DNA of 64,000 nucleotides from Teredinibacter turnerae (GCF_037935975.1 NZ_CP149817.1:1488001-1552000); one strand, 5' to 3'; shown: positions 1 through 11,000, counted from the stretch's first letter. The notes: generated from the sequence alone by a model not told the origin. Numbers and translations: made by a program.

Positions 1-1071
1 CGTCAAACTGTGCGCACCTTGCCCTCGCGTTGCGCTGCCTGCATTGTTGGAATCGAATACCCAGCGCTGGTGAAATTGATTGTTGTACCAGTCCCAGGCG
101 GCGATGACTGTACGCGTATAGTAGCCGCGCGACATGATAAGGCTTGGATTTTGGCCGTCCAGGTAAGCGACGCCACCGAGGAAGCGGTCGACGCGATTGC
201 CGTAATTGTCTCCCCAGCTGGAAACGCTGCCGCGAGCGGGAACATAATCGATCGTTTGCATGGCGGCCCCGGTTTCACCATTGAACATGGTAAGGTATTC
301 AGGGCCAGAGAGAATGTAGCCGCCGCTGTTGCGATAGTCTGCATTGGGGTCGCCGATAGTATTGCCGAGCCCATCGCGGGTGCCGTCAGCGGTTTTCACA
401 GCGAGTTCAGCGCGGCCATCGCTATCAAAGTCGTACACCATAAATTGGGTGTAATGCGCACCTGCACGAATATTTCTGCCGAGATCGATTCGCCACAAGA
501 ACGAGCCATCGAGCTCGTAGGCATCTATATAAACGTTGCCAGTGTAGCCGCTTTGCGAGTTGTCTTTTGCGTTTGACGGATCCCATTTTACCAGGATCTC
601 ATACTGCCCATCGCCATCCAGGTCGCCCACGCTCAAATCGTTGGGGCTATAGCTATAGCTGCCACTTTGGTTGCTGCCCCCCGCCGGACGTTGCAGCGGA
701 ACACGCTGCATCGTACTGTTCCATACGGTTACGGACGACTTGTTTTGTGCTGCACCGTTAATTACAGGCTCAAGCTCGTAAGTACTACTGGCAGAGCCAT
801 TGGTATCGACCCAATTGGTTTGACCTGTAATTGGATTTACATTTAATTTCACACCGTTGCGATACAAATTAAAAGCAGTATCGTCCGGATCCTGCCCGAG
901 CCAGCGCCAACTCACCAGTACACTGCCATCGTCTCTGACGGCGGCCAAGGCGCCGCGGTCGAGATTTTCCATTTTAAATTGGGCGTGTACTGAAGGCGCG
1001 ATGGCCGTAAAAACCGGTAGCGCTGCTGCACAACACAGTGTGCGCAGAAGCTGTTGGGGAGATAAAGGCAT
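1..1071 (-). CDS. Rhamnogalacturonan lyase, PL11 family (3' part missing)
   Basis: Secreted lyase expected to cleave the rhamnogalacturonan I backbone of pectin by beta-elimination. The gene starts at 1071 with a GAGGA ribosome site about 8 bases upstream and reads open for 357 codons to the left edge, so the C-terminal part lies outside the window. Residues 1-30 are a signal peptide ending in SVHAQ. The mature start (MENLDRGALAA, then VSWRWLGQDP) and the segments RAGAHYTQFMVYDFDSDG, VKTADGTRDG and VDRFLGGVAYLDG are characteristic of PL11 beta-propeller lyases. The DFDSDG-type loops are likely calcium sites. No other pectin gene is visible here, although a cluster could continue to the left. 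Confidence 0.9.
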   Translation of the reverse strand, partial: MPLSPQQLLRTLCCAAALPVFTAIAPSVHAQFKMENLDRGALAAVRDDGSVLVSWRWLGQDPDDTAFNLYRNGVKLNVNPITGQTNWVDTNGSASSTYELEPVINGAAQNKSSVTVWNSTMQRVPLQRPAGGSNQSGSYSYSPNDLSVGDLDGDGQYEILVKWDPSNAKDNSQSGYTGNVYIDAYELDGSFLWRIDLGRNIRAGAHYTQFMVYDFDSDGRAELAVKTADGTRDGLGNTIGDPNADYRNSGGYILSGPEYLTMFNGETGAAMQTIDYVPARGSVSSWGDNYGNRVDRFLGGVAYLDGQNPSLIMSRGYYTRTVIAAWDWYNNQFHQRWVFDSNNAGSATRGQGAHSLT

Positions 1072-1499
1072 GGTGAGTGTCCTCGTTCTTATGCTCTAGT
1101 TGGAGGCGATTTAAGGGGGTGAAAGATTTGATTCGTCGAAACGTTGTCTGCAAATTTTGGAGCGGCCTACGCTGTAAAGTAGATTGTGCTTGTTATTACA
1201 GACCGCTTCGGTTTGCGCATTTTACAAACTTTAGTATTAATAAAATGACAGCAAATATTACGGACCGCGTTATACGACCGCATCATAGCCGTAGTTTTCT
1301 AAGGTTTCTATTAACAGAGCGCCAAAATAGGTGTTAACGAGTGCCACTAACCGAAATAATTCTATGTTTTTTCGTTGCGACAGAAATTTGATGTCTGAGA
1401 TTTGATAACTAATTCAAATTGGAAATAAGTCCTCAGATATAGATTTCGAAATGTGATGCGCATCATTCTTATTGTTTTTATGGCTTGTGCATGAAGTAG
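1072..1499. other. Upstream region of the lyase, no gene
   Basis: No supported gene. A short open frame here (1077-1337, + strand) has no family resemblance and begins inside the leader of the lyase gene, so I leave it out. The stretch must hold the lyase promoter, but I could not pick a convincing -35/-10 pair. Confidence 0.4.
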
Positions 1500-1826
1500 A
1501 GGAATCTCTGGTCAACCTAGTGATTCCTCTGGCTTACAGGAATTTAACGTGAATAGGCGCGTGAGCGAGGCGTGCTGGTTGCCTACATGGACGTAGGTAA
1601 GTAGCGTGAGCAGGAGCGGAAGCTTTGCACGGCGAACGAGCGCAACACCCTCAGGTTAAATTCCTGTAAGCCCCGTAGCACCCAAGGGCATAAAGGCGCG
1701 GCCTGCGGCGATCATTTGTGGCGTTGCCTTTCTTATTAAGGACTAAGGCCATTAACTGCGAAAGGCGCCTAACAACTAATCGTCGCAGGTCACGCAGAGA
1801 AATTACTAGGTTGATCAGAGGTTCCT
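1500..1826. repeat. Structured repeat element: outer inverted repeat enclosing two hairpins
   Basis: Outer arms 1500-1531 and 1795-1826 are imperfect inverted copies sharing the core TCAACCTAGT. Inside, 1531-1548 and 1655-1672 form a perfect 18-bp inverted repeat around about 106 bases, which themselves contain a small CCTAC/GTAGG hairpin near 1581-1597. A second inner hairpin pairs 1695-1732 with 1760-1794 imperfectly. As RNA or single-stranded DNA it would fold as a three-way junction. It has no coding capacity. The size and plan resemble a MITE, but no clear target duplication is seen, so it could also be a structured RNA or a REP/BIME-like unit. Confidence 0.6.
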
Positions 1827-1866
1827 AAACTCTTGGTATCCGGTTCCGAACCGGAGTAAATATGTA

Positions 1867-1927
1867 CCCATAATACTTAACCAAGCGGGATTGATACTTA
1901 GCTGAGTACCTAAAAAAGTATTATGGG
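1867..1927. repeat. 12-bp inverted repeat with 37-base loop
   Basis: CCCATAATACTT at 1867-1878 is repeated perfectly in inverse orientation at 1916-1927. It lies just downstream of a short palindrome (CCGGTTC/GAACCGG, 1840-1854). The function is unknown. It may belong to the neighbouring structured element or to transcription termination between the two minus-strand genes. Confidence 0.5.
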
Positions 1928-1929
1928 CA

Positions 1930-1961
1930 AACAAGAAAAGGTATTTAACTAGTTAAATACC
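1930..1961 (-). terminator. Probable Rho-independent terminator of the PLD-like gene
   Basis: A perfect 22-bp palindrome (1940-1961, arms GGTATTTAACT and AGTTAAATACC) is followed on the minus strand by TTTTCTTGTTT. That is the expected order for a terminator of the gene ending at 2004. A second, weaker hairpin (GCAGGC/GCCTGC, about 1972-1995) lies nearer the stop. Confidence 0.55.
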
Positions 1962-2003
1962 TGCGGGTTGGGCAGGCCCTTTTGGGAGAGCCTGCTCGAC
2001 TCA

Positions 2004-4394
2004 CTATTCCGCGATAGTGACTACGACCTCTGCCACATTGTCATCTTCCCCGAGTTCGTCCACCTCGTTTTCAGAGTCCACCTCAAAACTGATCGTGTGT
2101 TCGCCCGGTTGTGCTGTCCAGGTAAACGTGTTTGGCCCTCCATAAATTGTTTCTCCAGGCCCAACACCTGGGTGCGGGCCACCGGCACCCATATCTGTTC
2201 CATCAACCAGCCAGCGTACATGGAACGGTGGTGATCTGAAATTTTGTAAATTCTTAACGCCCGCGTTAAACGTTATCTGTTCGCCAGATATCGCGACTTG
2301 CGGAGAAAATTCAATATCGGTTGGACGCAGTGCTGCGCGGCCGGAACCTACTGTTATCAGGCGGGTGAAACTATTATTACTGCGGTCATAATCCAAGCCG
2401 GGCACAGCATTTTCGATTGAGAAGGTAATATCGTAGCTGCCAACTTGGGTAGGTGCGGTCCAAAGGTATTCGGTTTTTGCATTGCGAATTGTTGCACCGC
2501 CAGGAATTGAAGCAAAGTTTGCTTCTGCTTGAGTGACACCGCCGATTCTCCAGGCGACGGTCGCGCCATTCGATGCGGTGGTGCCGTTATTCATAACGGA
2601 GGATCTGAGCCGTATTTGATCGCCTGGCATATGTGTCCTGTCCGGTGCTTGAATAGGGGTTACCGCCAAATCAATAGAGGCCTCCTGAACGGCAATATTG
2701 ATCTCTCTGGTATTGTTCGTTTCATCAATTTCGTTCACTCGATCATCGGTGTCGACTGAGAAGCTGATTGTGTGAATACCACTGGTCGCCGTCCAGGTGA
2801 AATCGCTTTCACCATCAGTAACTTCCGCACCGGGTGGTACGTCTGTGTGTATCGCGGAGGAAACTTCGACACCGTCTATGCGCCATATCACACGGAAATT
2901 ATTGGATCGGCCAGCCCCGGCATTTTTGACTCCAGAGTTAAACCGTACCTGATCGCCATAGGAAACCGGTGTTTGCCCGGGAATAATTTCCATAGGAATT
3001 AATTCGGCGCGGGGACGGGTTGCTGCGCAATTGTAGCCCTCGGGAATGTAGCTGGAATACAGGCGGTTGTTTCTCGCATTGCGCCAGAGAGGTATCCAAT
3101 ATTCTTCTTGAATCTGGTTGGCTGCGGCAATACTGTCAATTAAATAACCGTGTTCGTATTCGCCATTTGCTGTTGTTCCACTACTCCAAAAGCTGGTTGG
3201 GGCGAGATCCTGAGAGCCGACGTAAAAGGTTCCTTCGTCCACCATAAAAAACTTTGCATTGTTAGGCTCCGGGTTGTTATTGCCGTCGTGCTTTACAGTG
3301 AAATACAGGCGGCAGTGGGCACTGAGTTTTTCTGAGTCGTCCAGTTCCCAGCGATCTGCCTTTTCTTCGATGAAGCGGCCGAGCAACTCAAGTTGTTGTG
3401 CCGGGGAATGTTCCTCGATGTCGCTTGCTCCGATTACCGATTGAACCTCTACACCGCGCACAACTGCGCTGGCAATAGATTCGAATAAGTAGTCCGAGAG
3501 GCTGTTGCCTGCCAGGTAGCTGACCTGTGATAGAAAAATCGTTCTTTGGGCTTGGTCCAGTGCGGTTGTGAGCGCGATATCTGCCTGCAGATCAAATCCG
3601 CCACGGGACGCAAAATAACCGCGCGTCAGGGAAAATACAGGCATTGCAGTTTCGGTAGCAATGGGCGATAGGGCAGGTGTCGGCGGTACCGATTGACAGT
3701 TGGTCTCGGCGGTGCGCCAGCTACAGGTGATTGCACTCGCCGCACTCGAGGTCATATCGAATTGAGTGTCGGCGAGTAGCCCAATCTCTCCGTTGAGAGC
3801 GATGCTCAGGTTATTGGTAGATTCTCGCCCCAGTTCAGGTGAACCACTGTAAGTGACGTGTTTATCGCGAATCAGCAGTCGCATGTCATTGGCGTTACTT
3901 TCGGGAAGTAACTGATATACCGCGATATTGATTGCCAGCGGACCATCAATTTGACTGATTAAATCCTGGTAGAGTCGAGTCGGATAGAGGACAGTAATAA
4001 ACTTAAACAGTGGCTTTTCCCCACCTTCAATCAAGGCCCGAGCATTTCGTTCTGCGAGCGCTGGAGCCAGGAATTGAATGACAAATGACTTACTGTAAGT
4101 GGGGGAGGAGAGTGCGAAGGATGACTGTGTGTTTTCGATCTCGCGACGAATCGACTCTGAAAATCTGCCATCGTTTTGGTCGTACAAATCGATAATGTCG
4201 TTGCAATAGGATAGTGGAACCTCATATTCATCCGTCAACGCCGCGGCAACCTGTTGGCCGACTCTTGATAGGCTGCCGTCGCAGTGTGAATCGGCATAAA
4301 CAAGCGTGTTTATCAGCATAAAAATGATTACAGCAAATGGCCGCGATCTTAGGCGAAGCCAGTTTTCGCACCGCTTCTTTAACAAAATATTCAT
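2004..4394 (-). CDS. Exported PLD-like protein with three C-terminal CARDB domains
   Basis: 796 aa with an N-terminal hydrophobic export segment (about residues 19-36). The middle resembles the phospholipase D superfamily. A degenerate first half carries GSPELG then NGEIGLL (about 180-210). The second half (about 275-455) carries NAKFFMVDEGTFYVGS near residue 379. That aligns with the HxK...D...GS motif, but Asn stands where the catalytic His should be, so classic phosphodiesterase chemistry is doubtful. Residues about 465-796 are three CARDB-type Ig-like adhesion repeats, each with a WRIDG/WLVDG strand and a DETNN- or DEDDN-like ending. It is probably secreted and may bind envelope or polysaccharide. 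No partner gene is adjacent. Confidence 0.75.
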   Translation of the reverse strand: MNILLKKRCENWLRLRSRPFAVIIFMLINTLVYADSHCDGSLSRVGQQVAAALTDEYEVPLSYCNDIIDLYDQNDGRFSESIRREIENTQSSFALSSPTYSKSFVIQFLAPALAERNARALIEGGEKPLFKFITVLYPTRLYQDLISQIDGPLAINIAVYQLLPESNANDMRLLIRDKHVTYSGSPELGRESTNNLSIALNGEIGLLADTQFDMTSSAASAITCSWRTAETNCQSVPPTPALSPIATETAMPVFSLTRGYFASRGGFDLQADIALTTALDQAQRTIFLSQVSYLAGNSLSDYLFESIASAVVRGVEVQSVIGASDIEEHSPAQQLELLGRFIEEKADRWELDDSEKLSAHCRLYFTVKHDGNNNPEPNNAKFFMVDEGTFYVGSQDLAPTSFWSSGTTANGEYEHGYLIDSIAAANQIQEEYWIPLWRNARNNRLYSSYIPEGYNCAATRPRAELIPMEIIPGQTPVSYGDQVRFNSGVKNAGAGRSNNFRVIWRIDGVEVSSAIHTDVPPGAEVTDGESDFTWTATSGIHTISFSVDTDDRVNEIDETNNTREINIAVQEASIDLAVTPIQAPDRTHMPGDQIRLRSSVMNNGTTASNGATVAWRIGGVTQAEANFASIPGGATIRNAKTEYLWTAPTQVGSYDITFSIENAVPGLDYDRSNNSFTRLITVGSGRAALRPTDIEFSPQVAISGEQITFNAGVKNLQNFRSPPFHVRWLVDGTDMGAGGPHPGVGPGETIYGGPNTFTWTAQPGEHTISFEVDSENEVDELGEDDNVAEVVVTIAE

Positions 4395-5194
4395 GGATTG
4401 CTCCTAATGTTTAAATCAATAAATTGGGAGTCGGTAGAATCTTACCGAGCGCGTGGATGCTGGGTTCCCTCGTTTTACTGGTCGCTCGCTGTTAATTATT
4501 GTGTTCAGCAAAGGAGGTGATTATAAGTAGTGTGAAGATGCGGCGTAGGAATGCAGCGCCAATATTTTTTGTGGGTATGGATCAGAGGGTTGAAGTGCTT
4601 GTGGTTTTGTGTTCTTTTTTATTTTTTCGAATAAAAAGATTCTAATAAAAAAACTGCTTATCATTTTTTTGTTTTTTCAGTTAACCAATGTAACGTCCTG
4701 CGCTACTGTTGAGCTGCTTTAACAAAGTGTGCTGAAGACGGAAAGTGGCGTTGAAAGCGCTGAGCATATTGCGTGTGCCGTTGCAGATGAAGAAATTCAG
4801 CGTCGTCTGATGAAACGGGTGAACGGACTTGTCTAGGTCGTCTTATATCCTATGCAAACAACTGTGTTCTCTAGATTAGTGGTTTCGCGGTAGCTGGGTA
4901 GCTTTGCGTTTTACGCGCGCTAGCACTGATCTAACCCTTCTTCATATACGATCCTTGCCAGGGCGTCGACGTAAACTTCCGATGTTGTGGAGACTCGGCC
5001 TGGGAATTGCTATTTAGCATTCGACGACAATGGTGCTATCTCAGCGTGCAATATGCTGCATATTTATACGCTTTTTTACGTTTTACTCCTTGTTGGCATA
5101 ATTGGACGGTGCAATTAGAGTTGTTGCGCACCATAAAAAAGCAAATTGTTATAGGTCGTAAAATTTCAATCTGAATTCATACCGGGAGGTATAA
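4395..5194. other. 800-base divergent intergenic region
   Basis: Separates the minus-strand PLD-like gene from the plus-strand TonB receptor and must hold both promoters. It is AT-rich around 4610-4690. The receptor's ribosome site GGGAGGT is at 5184-5190. I saw no RNA gene, repeat or convincing small ORF. Confidence 0.4.
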
Positions 5195-7741
5195 GTGTAC
5201 AAACTCAATAAATGGGTTCCCTATGTTGGTGCGCGTGTGTTGGTAGCGCTGCCCTGTTTGATGGTCGCGCAGGTAGTCAGCGCGCAAGAAGACGTTGCGT
5301 ACGACGAAGAAATGATCACCATTGGTACGCGATCAAGTGCTGGCCGCACAGCAATGGATTCTCCCGTACCAGTGGACTTGATAAACGCTGACGATATGGC
5401 CGCAACAGGGGCAACGGAAGTCGGGCGAATGCTGCAATCACTGGCTCCCTCCTTTAATTTCTCGAGTTCCAGTATCAGCGATGGTACGGATGCGTTGCGA
5501 CCCGCCACCTTGCGGGGTTTAGGGCCAGACCAGACACTGGTGCTTGTGAATGGGCAGCGCCGACATAACAGCGCATTGATCCACGTGAATACGTCGGTAG
5601 GGCGCGGTACCGCCGGCACCGATATGAACGCGATACCGGTCTCTGCCATTAAACGCATCGAAATTTTGCGCGACGGCGCGGCCGCACAATACGGTTCTGA
5701 TGCCATTGCCGGTGTGATTAACATTGTTCTCAAAGATGATCCTGCTGCGGGGAGCGCACACGCCTCCTATGGCGAATACAGTGAAGGTGATGGTGAGACC
5801 ACGGTGTTAAGTACCAACAAAGGTTTTGCTGTGGGCAGCGATGGTTACGTTAACCTCTCGCTGGAATTCCGTGACAGAGGCAATACTAATCGTGCGGGCT
5901 TAACTGGCGTTTGCCAATACAAGGATACCTGCGTTGAATTATCCGACGGCTCATACCAGACAAGCGATGAGCGCGAAATTAATTTTGATCGCAAAAATTT
6001 TCGTATTGGCGATGCGGATTCCGAACAAACATCGGCGGTACTTACCTTTGGTAAACCGCTCGCTGACGCACTGACGTTGGATGGCTCAGTAACCTATTCA
6101 ACCCGTGACAATACCTCAGCTGGTTTTTATCGACGGGCCAATCAGTCTGCCAATAACCCCAGCGAGATGTACGATGGAACGCCGGTCAATGGCGGCGAAG
6201 CCTTCTATCCGGACGGATTTCTGCCCTTAATCAATACAACGATCGACGATTATTCCGCGGCTGCAGGCTTATCGGGTGACATCGGCTCCGCGTGGCAGTG
6301 GCACAGTGCTGTTGGTTTTGGCCAAAACGATTTCGCCTACAACATCAGCAACTCTGTTAATGCCTCGCTGGTATCACTTACCGGTGATAGCCCGACCAGT
6401 GCGTTTGCGGGCGAACTGAGTTTGAGCCTGTTCACCTTCGACAATGATTTCGTTAACGATACCGACTGGGGTTTACTGGCGCTGGGTGCAGGGTATCGAC
6501 AGGACACCTACCAGATTAAACAGGGCGATGAAGTGTCCTATCGTGACTATGACACGACCGATGGGGTATCGCTCGGCGAGAATGATGCGGCTGGGGGGAT
6601 TCAGGTATTTCCGGGCTTCCAGCCAGAAAATGCGGTAGATGAGTCGCGCGATGCGTTCTACGCGTATGTGGATACTGAATTTGATATTACCGAAAGCTTT
6701 ATGGTGAGTGCCGCGGCGCGTTTTGAAAACTTCAGCGACTTTGGCGATACCATTAATTTTAAAACCAGCTTCAGTTATGACGCGGCCACATTTTTGACAT
6801 TCCGCGGCGCGGTAAGTACCGGTTTTCGTGCACCTTCCATGCACCAGCTCTACACAAGTAATGTGAGCACCCAATTTAACTCACAAGGTGTGGCGGAGCA
6901 GGTAGGTACTTTCCGCAATGACAGTGCTATTGGCCGCGAACTGGGCCTGCCGGAACTAAAAGAAGAAACGTCGCTTAACTCCAGCGTGGGCTTTATTCTG
7001 CACCCGGCAGAGGGGTGGAGTTTAACCACCGATTTCTATCGTATTGAAATTGAAGACCGCATTGTTATTAGTGGTCGTATCTCTGAGACCGACGGCGCAG
7101 TACCGTCTGTTGATCAGGCATTTGCTGATGCTGGCGTAGGCACCGCGCAGTTCTTCCTTAACGCTGCAGATACCACAACGCAGGGCGTGGATATTGTGCT
7201 GACCTACGATCACGATTTTAGCAATGGTGGCATGCTTGGCGTTTCACTCGCAGGTAACTATACCGAAACAGAAGTAGACAGTGTGCGTTCGCCCGACAGC
7301 CTTTCTGATGTGCCAGGCATTCAGGATTTGATTTTTACCGAGCAGGACCGATCAATTCTGGAGGAGTGGCAACCGGAAGACCGCGTGAATCTATCCTTTA
7401 ATTATCGCCTGGGGCCTTTTGCGTCTAATCTGGCATTTAACCGATACGGTTCCTACACGGTGCTTGATGGCGATAGTCAAACATTCAGTGCGAAAACCTT
7501 GGTGGACTTAAAGCTGAGCTACGATTTTATGGATAACCTGACCTTTGCGTTGGGTGGTAACAACATCTTTGATGTAACGCCAGATGAGAACCATGTCGGT
7601 CAAAGTCGGGCTGGGCGCATAGTCGATGCATCCGGCAATGTGGTGGTAGATACAGAAGGTGTGTTCTTTTATTCGCGTCGCTCCGCGCCTTTCGGTTTTA
7701 ATGGAGCGTTTTTCTACACCAACTTGACGTATCACTTCTAG
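5195..7741 (+). CDS. TonB-dependent outer-membrane receptor
   Basis: 848 aa. Starts at a GTG with GGGAGGT 4 bases upstream. A signal peptide ends at about residue 30 (VVSAQ). The plug domain (about 40-185) shows the family pattern LRGLGPDQTLVLVNGQRRH, then RIEILRDGAAAQYGSDAIAGVINI. The rest is the 22-strand barrel, ending in an aromatic residue (LTYHF) as outer-membrane proteins do. It imports an unidentified ligand with energy from TonB-ExbBD. It is transcribed alone and is followed by a terminator. Neighbours give no firm substrate; the flanking secreted hydrolases suggest a peptide or oligosaccharide, but that is only inference. Confidence 0.9.
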   Translation: MYKLNKWVPYVGARVLVALPCLMVAQVVSAQEDVAYDEEMITIGTRSSAGRTAMDSPVPVDLINADDMAATGATEVGRMLQSLAPSFNFSSSSISDGTDALRPATLRGLGPDQTLVLVNGQRRHNSALIHVNTSVGRGTAGTDMNAIPVSAIKRIEILRDGAAAQYGSDAIAGVINIVLKDDPAAGSAHASYGEYSEGDGETTVLSTNKGFAVGSDGYVNLSLEFRDRGNTNRAGLTGVCQYKDTCVELSDGSYQTSDEREINFDRKNFRIGDADSEQTSAVLTFGKPLADALTLDGSVTYSTRDNTSAGFYRRANQSANNPSEMYDGTPVNGGEAFYPDGFLPLINTTIDDYSAAAGLSGDIGSAWQWHSAVGFGQNDFAYNISNSVNASLVSLTGDSPTSAFAGELSLSLFTFDNDFVNDTDWGLLALGAGYRQDTYQIKQGDEVSYRDYDTTDGVSLGENDAAGGIQVFPGFQPENAVDESRDAFYAYVDTEFDITESFMVSAAARFENFSDFGDTINFKTSFSYDAATFLTFRGAVSTGFRAPSMHQLYTSNVSTQFNSQGVAEQVGTFRNDSAIGRELGLPELKEETSLNSSVGFILHPAEGWSLTTDFYRIEIEDRIVISGRISETDGAVPSVDQAFADAGVGTAQFFLNAADTTTQGVDIVLTYDHDFSNGGMLGVSLAGNYTETEVDSVRSPDSLSDVPGIQDLIFTEQDRSILEEWQPEDRVNLSFNYRLGPFASNLAFNRYGSYTVLDGDSQTFSAKTLVDLKLSYDFMDNLTFALGGNNIFDVTPDENHVGQSRAGRIVDASGNVVVDTEGVFFYSRRSAPFGFNGAFFYTNLTYHF

Positions 7742-7825
7742 CCACAGGTTGAGGAGCAAACGCGCTGCTATTTCTGCACTTTATTTTTGAGGTGCTTAAA
7801 CGCGATTTGCTCGAACAGTCGATAC

Positions 7826-7876
7826 CGTCACTACGGTATATCATTTTCTGCCGTAGTGACGCTTTGCTTTTTACTT
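7826..7876 (+). terminator. Rho-independent terminator after the TonB receptor
   Basis: CGTCACTACGG (7826-7836) pairs perfectly with CCGTAGTGACG (7851-7861) across a 14-base loop. CTTTGCTTTTTACTTT follows. It lies 85 bases past the receptor stop. Confidence 0.8.
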
Positions 7877-8029
7877 TATCTATCTACTACACGTTTAACC
7901 CGGAGAGACTAATAATTCTGTGGTTAAATATCCTGTGGTTTAATATCCTGAGATTAAAGAGTCGATTTTGGCTATTTAATCGTGCTGTTTAATCGCCAAG
8001 CCAATACCTCTAAAATTCTCGCCTATACC

Positions 8030-11000
8030 TTAACATCGACGTTTATCTTTTCTGGTTCGACTGAGCATTGTAATAGCCAGCAGAAAGAGAATGCTGGATC
8101 CAAAACTTCCGCCACCACTTTTCGATTTTGGCGGTTGCGGTGGCAGCGGTACGACAACACTGCGGGACGTTTGCTTGCCTTCGGGATAGTCGGCATTGGT
8201 TACCGTCAGGATTACGGTGTAGGTGCCTGCCGTGCGGTATTCGTGTGTGCCGGTGGGGTTTGCGGATTTTTTATTATCGCCGAAATCAATCTCCACTGTA
8301 GAGCCTGCTGGGTAACTACTACCGGTGATATTGTAAGTCATGAGGTTGTCTTGCATCGCTACATTTAATACCAGCTCCGTTGGCGTGGGCTCGGGTTCAC
8401 TCGATATCGTCAGGCTGGTTTGCCACTCACCTAGCGGCGTGCTGTCGCTACCCTGGATTTTGAGATTTACGAGGTAAGTTCCGTCGGCACTGTAATTGTG
8501 AGTCGGGTTGCGTAGCGCGCTGGTTTCCCCGTCGCCGAAATCCCATAGCCACAGGACGTCGTTACGTGCTGTCGTGGTGTTGTTAAACACGACGTGTTGC
8601 TGGTTGACCGTGGGGTTAACAACCGGCGTAGCGGGCACGACCCATTTAACACGGTAATCTTCAATTTCGCCTGTGTTGTAGCCGTCCTCTGGGTAGTTTG
8701 CACAGGGCGATACGCCGGCACTATAAAAAGACTCATATTGCTGGAGAATACGCAACTGCGAAAAGTAGGTTCCCGCGGCAGTCGCCAGTTCTGGCAGATC
8801 GAAAAATCCGCCAATAAACCCACGACCAGTGGAACGATCAAGGTAGTCGAGTCGATTTAACACATATTCGTTTGATTCGGTATCCTGACTTTCTCCGCCA
8901 AACCAAAAATCCTGATTTATATCGAGCCACATATGGTAACGCGCCGGAGAAACTTCCCCTTCGTAACCTGCCTGAATGTAATAAGTATTATTTTCAGGGT
9001 GTAACAAAATGGGTTCGTCCGGGTTGATCAAACCTCCACGAGGGTTTGTCGCGTAGTCAACGCCATTGATTGAAACACTTTCTATATGTTCGAAAGTTAC
9101 ATCGCCAGTTGCATTGCAATAGGCATTGGGTTGATTTTCCAACAGGGACACGGGTAACTCAAAGTCCTTTTCATACCACTGCCAGTCGTTTTCGCCAGAC
9201 CCGGTGCGCTGTTTGTAGCGGAACGTTAGTTTTGCGGTAAAGGTTCCTGCCTGGGTGTAGTTGTGAATGATTGATGTACTTGTGTAGCTGGAAGAGCCGG
9301 TGTCTTCACTGCCATCGCCGAACTGCCAGACGTATTCCCAGTCTTCTGAATGCCTGTCTTGTGGGGTGTCATTCAGTTTGAATTGAAATTTAACCGCGTG
9401 CATACCGTCGTAAATACGCATTGTTGTAGCGGTAAAGCGGGTGTTTCCTGGTTGGTCGCTGCCGACGACCACGCTACCGGTGTCTGTTATACCCTGCGGC
9501 ACGTCAGTGTTGGTAATCGTCAGTTTTATTGCATAGTTACCCGCTGCGGCGTAGGTATGTTCAGGCGATTCCTCGCTACTGGTGCTGCCGTCGCCAAAGT
9601 CCCACAGGAATGCTGAGCCCGCCGGGAAGGTGCTGTGATTGGAGAATCGTACGGTTAGGCCCTCCAGCATTTGGTAGAAAAAATAGGGGGTGGTCACCGT
9701 GCGGAATTCGACCTGCCGCTGCTGCCGGTAAAGTGCATTTCCCTGACCATTTTTAGCCATTAGCTCAACGCTGTAACTACCCGTTTTCGCAAAGACATGC
9801 GTTGGATTTTTTTCAGTACTGGTGGTGCCATCACCAAAACTCCATAAATAGGAGGTCACACGTTCGTCGTTGGTGCTTACCGTAAACCGAGTCTCGTTAA
9901 GCGTTGTTTGATCCAGCCACACCAAAGACTTTGGTGGTGCTTCCGCCCATCTGACTGCGAGATCGACAGTGGCGCCACCCTGGCTTGCGCTACATGAAGG
10001 GGTTTTTCGTGCGTCATCACTCGCGGTTAGCCGTACCCGGTAGGTTTTACCGGTTTCACCAACAAAGTCAGACACTTTGCTAATCGACCAGTCGACACTG
10101 TCGATACTTAGCCGTTCACTTAAAACAAATTGGCCATCGTTATTTTTATCCAGCCAAACACCCAATATGCGCGACTGTTCTTCAGACTGAAACTCAGCAC
10201 CGAGTTGTACGCTGTAACGCAGTGGCTTGCCGGCGGCTAAGGTCAGGGGCGTTGCAGTTCCGTCGGTATAGCCATCTAACGGAAGGTTGCGTACTTCCCC
10301 CGCGATGGCGACCTGCCGAATCCAATAGTCTTCAGTTGCTGGTTCGGTCGGCTGGCAATAGTCTTCTTCGATGGTCACGATGCGAGCTATTTCATCCTCT
10401 GCGCCGCTTGGTGAGGTGATGCGCAGGGTCACGGTGTAGGTGTTCGCAGCGGTGTAGGTGTGGCTGGCGTTAAACCCTGAGACCAACGGCGTGCCATCCC
10501 CGAAGTCCCAGTGGTATTGCCAGCCGTTCTGGCTTAGTGCCTCGCTGAGTGGTTGCCCGTCATACTGAGACGTGTTGAGTGTACTCAGTTGCAGAAAGGC
10601 GCTGTGCGAATTGAAATTAGCTGCAATTCCACTGCTGACCTGCAGTTCGATACCCACAGTCGTAAACGCCTTGCGAATCTGGTTGGCTAGGGCTTGTTCT
10701 GTCCATGCATTGCCGTCCGCAGCGGTAACATTCTTTTTCTGCAGTGCCTGTGCGACGGCAGATGCTTGACGCATAACGCAGTCGGCCGCATCGATAAACT
10801 CGCTGTTGGCAACCCAGCAACTTCTATTCGCCAGTGCAAACGCATAGAACGCCAGTTCAGTATCCCACGGCCCGTTTGGATCACGCGCATTGGTGGCCAG
10901 TGCGAAGAAGGCTTTATTGAATATGCCAGAACCAAAGTGACCGTCCATGCCATTGGTGTACTGGTCAATGTGATCGACGGATTTGTCATCCAGCGTCGGG

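Noticed and set aside
1077-1337. 86-codon frame upstream of the lyase
   Set aside because: No family match, no ribosome site, and it overlaps the leader of the lyase gene.
7792-7992. 66-codon frame after the TonB receptor
   Set aside because: It spans the receptor's terminator and short A/T-rich repeats; no protein-like composition.
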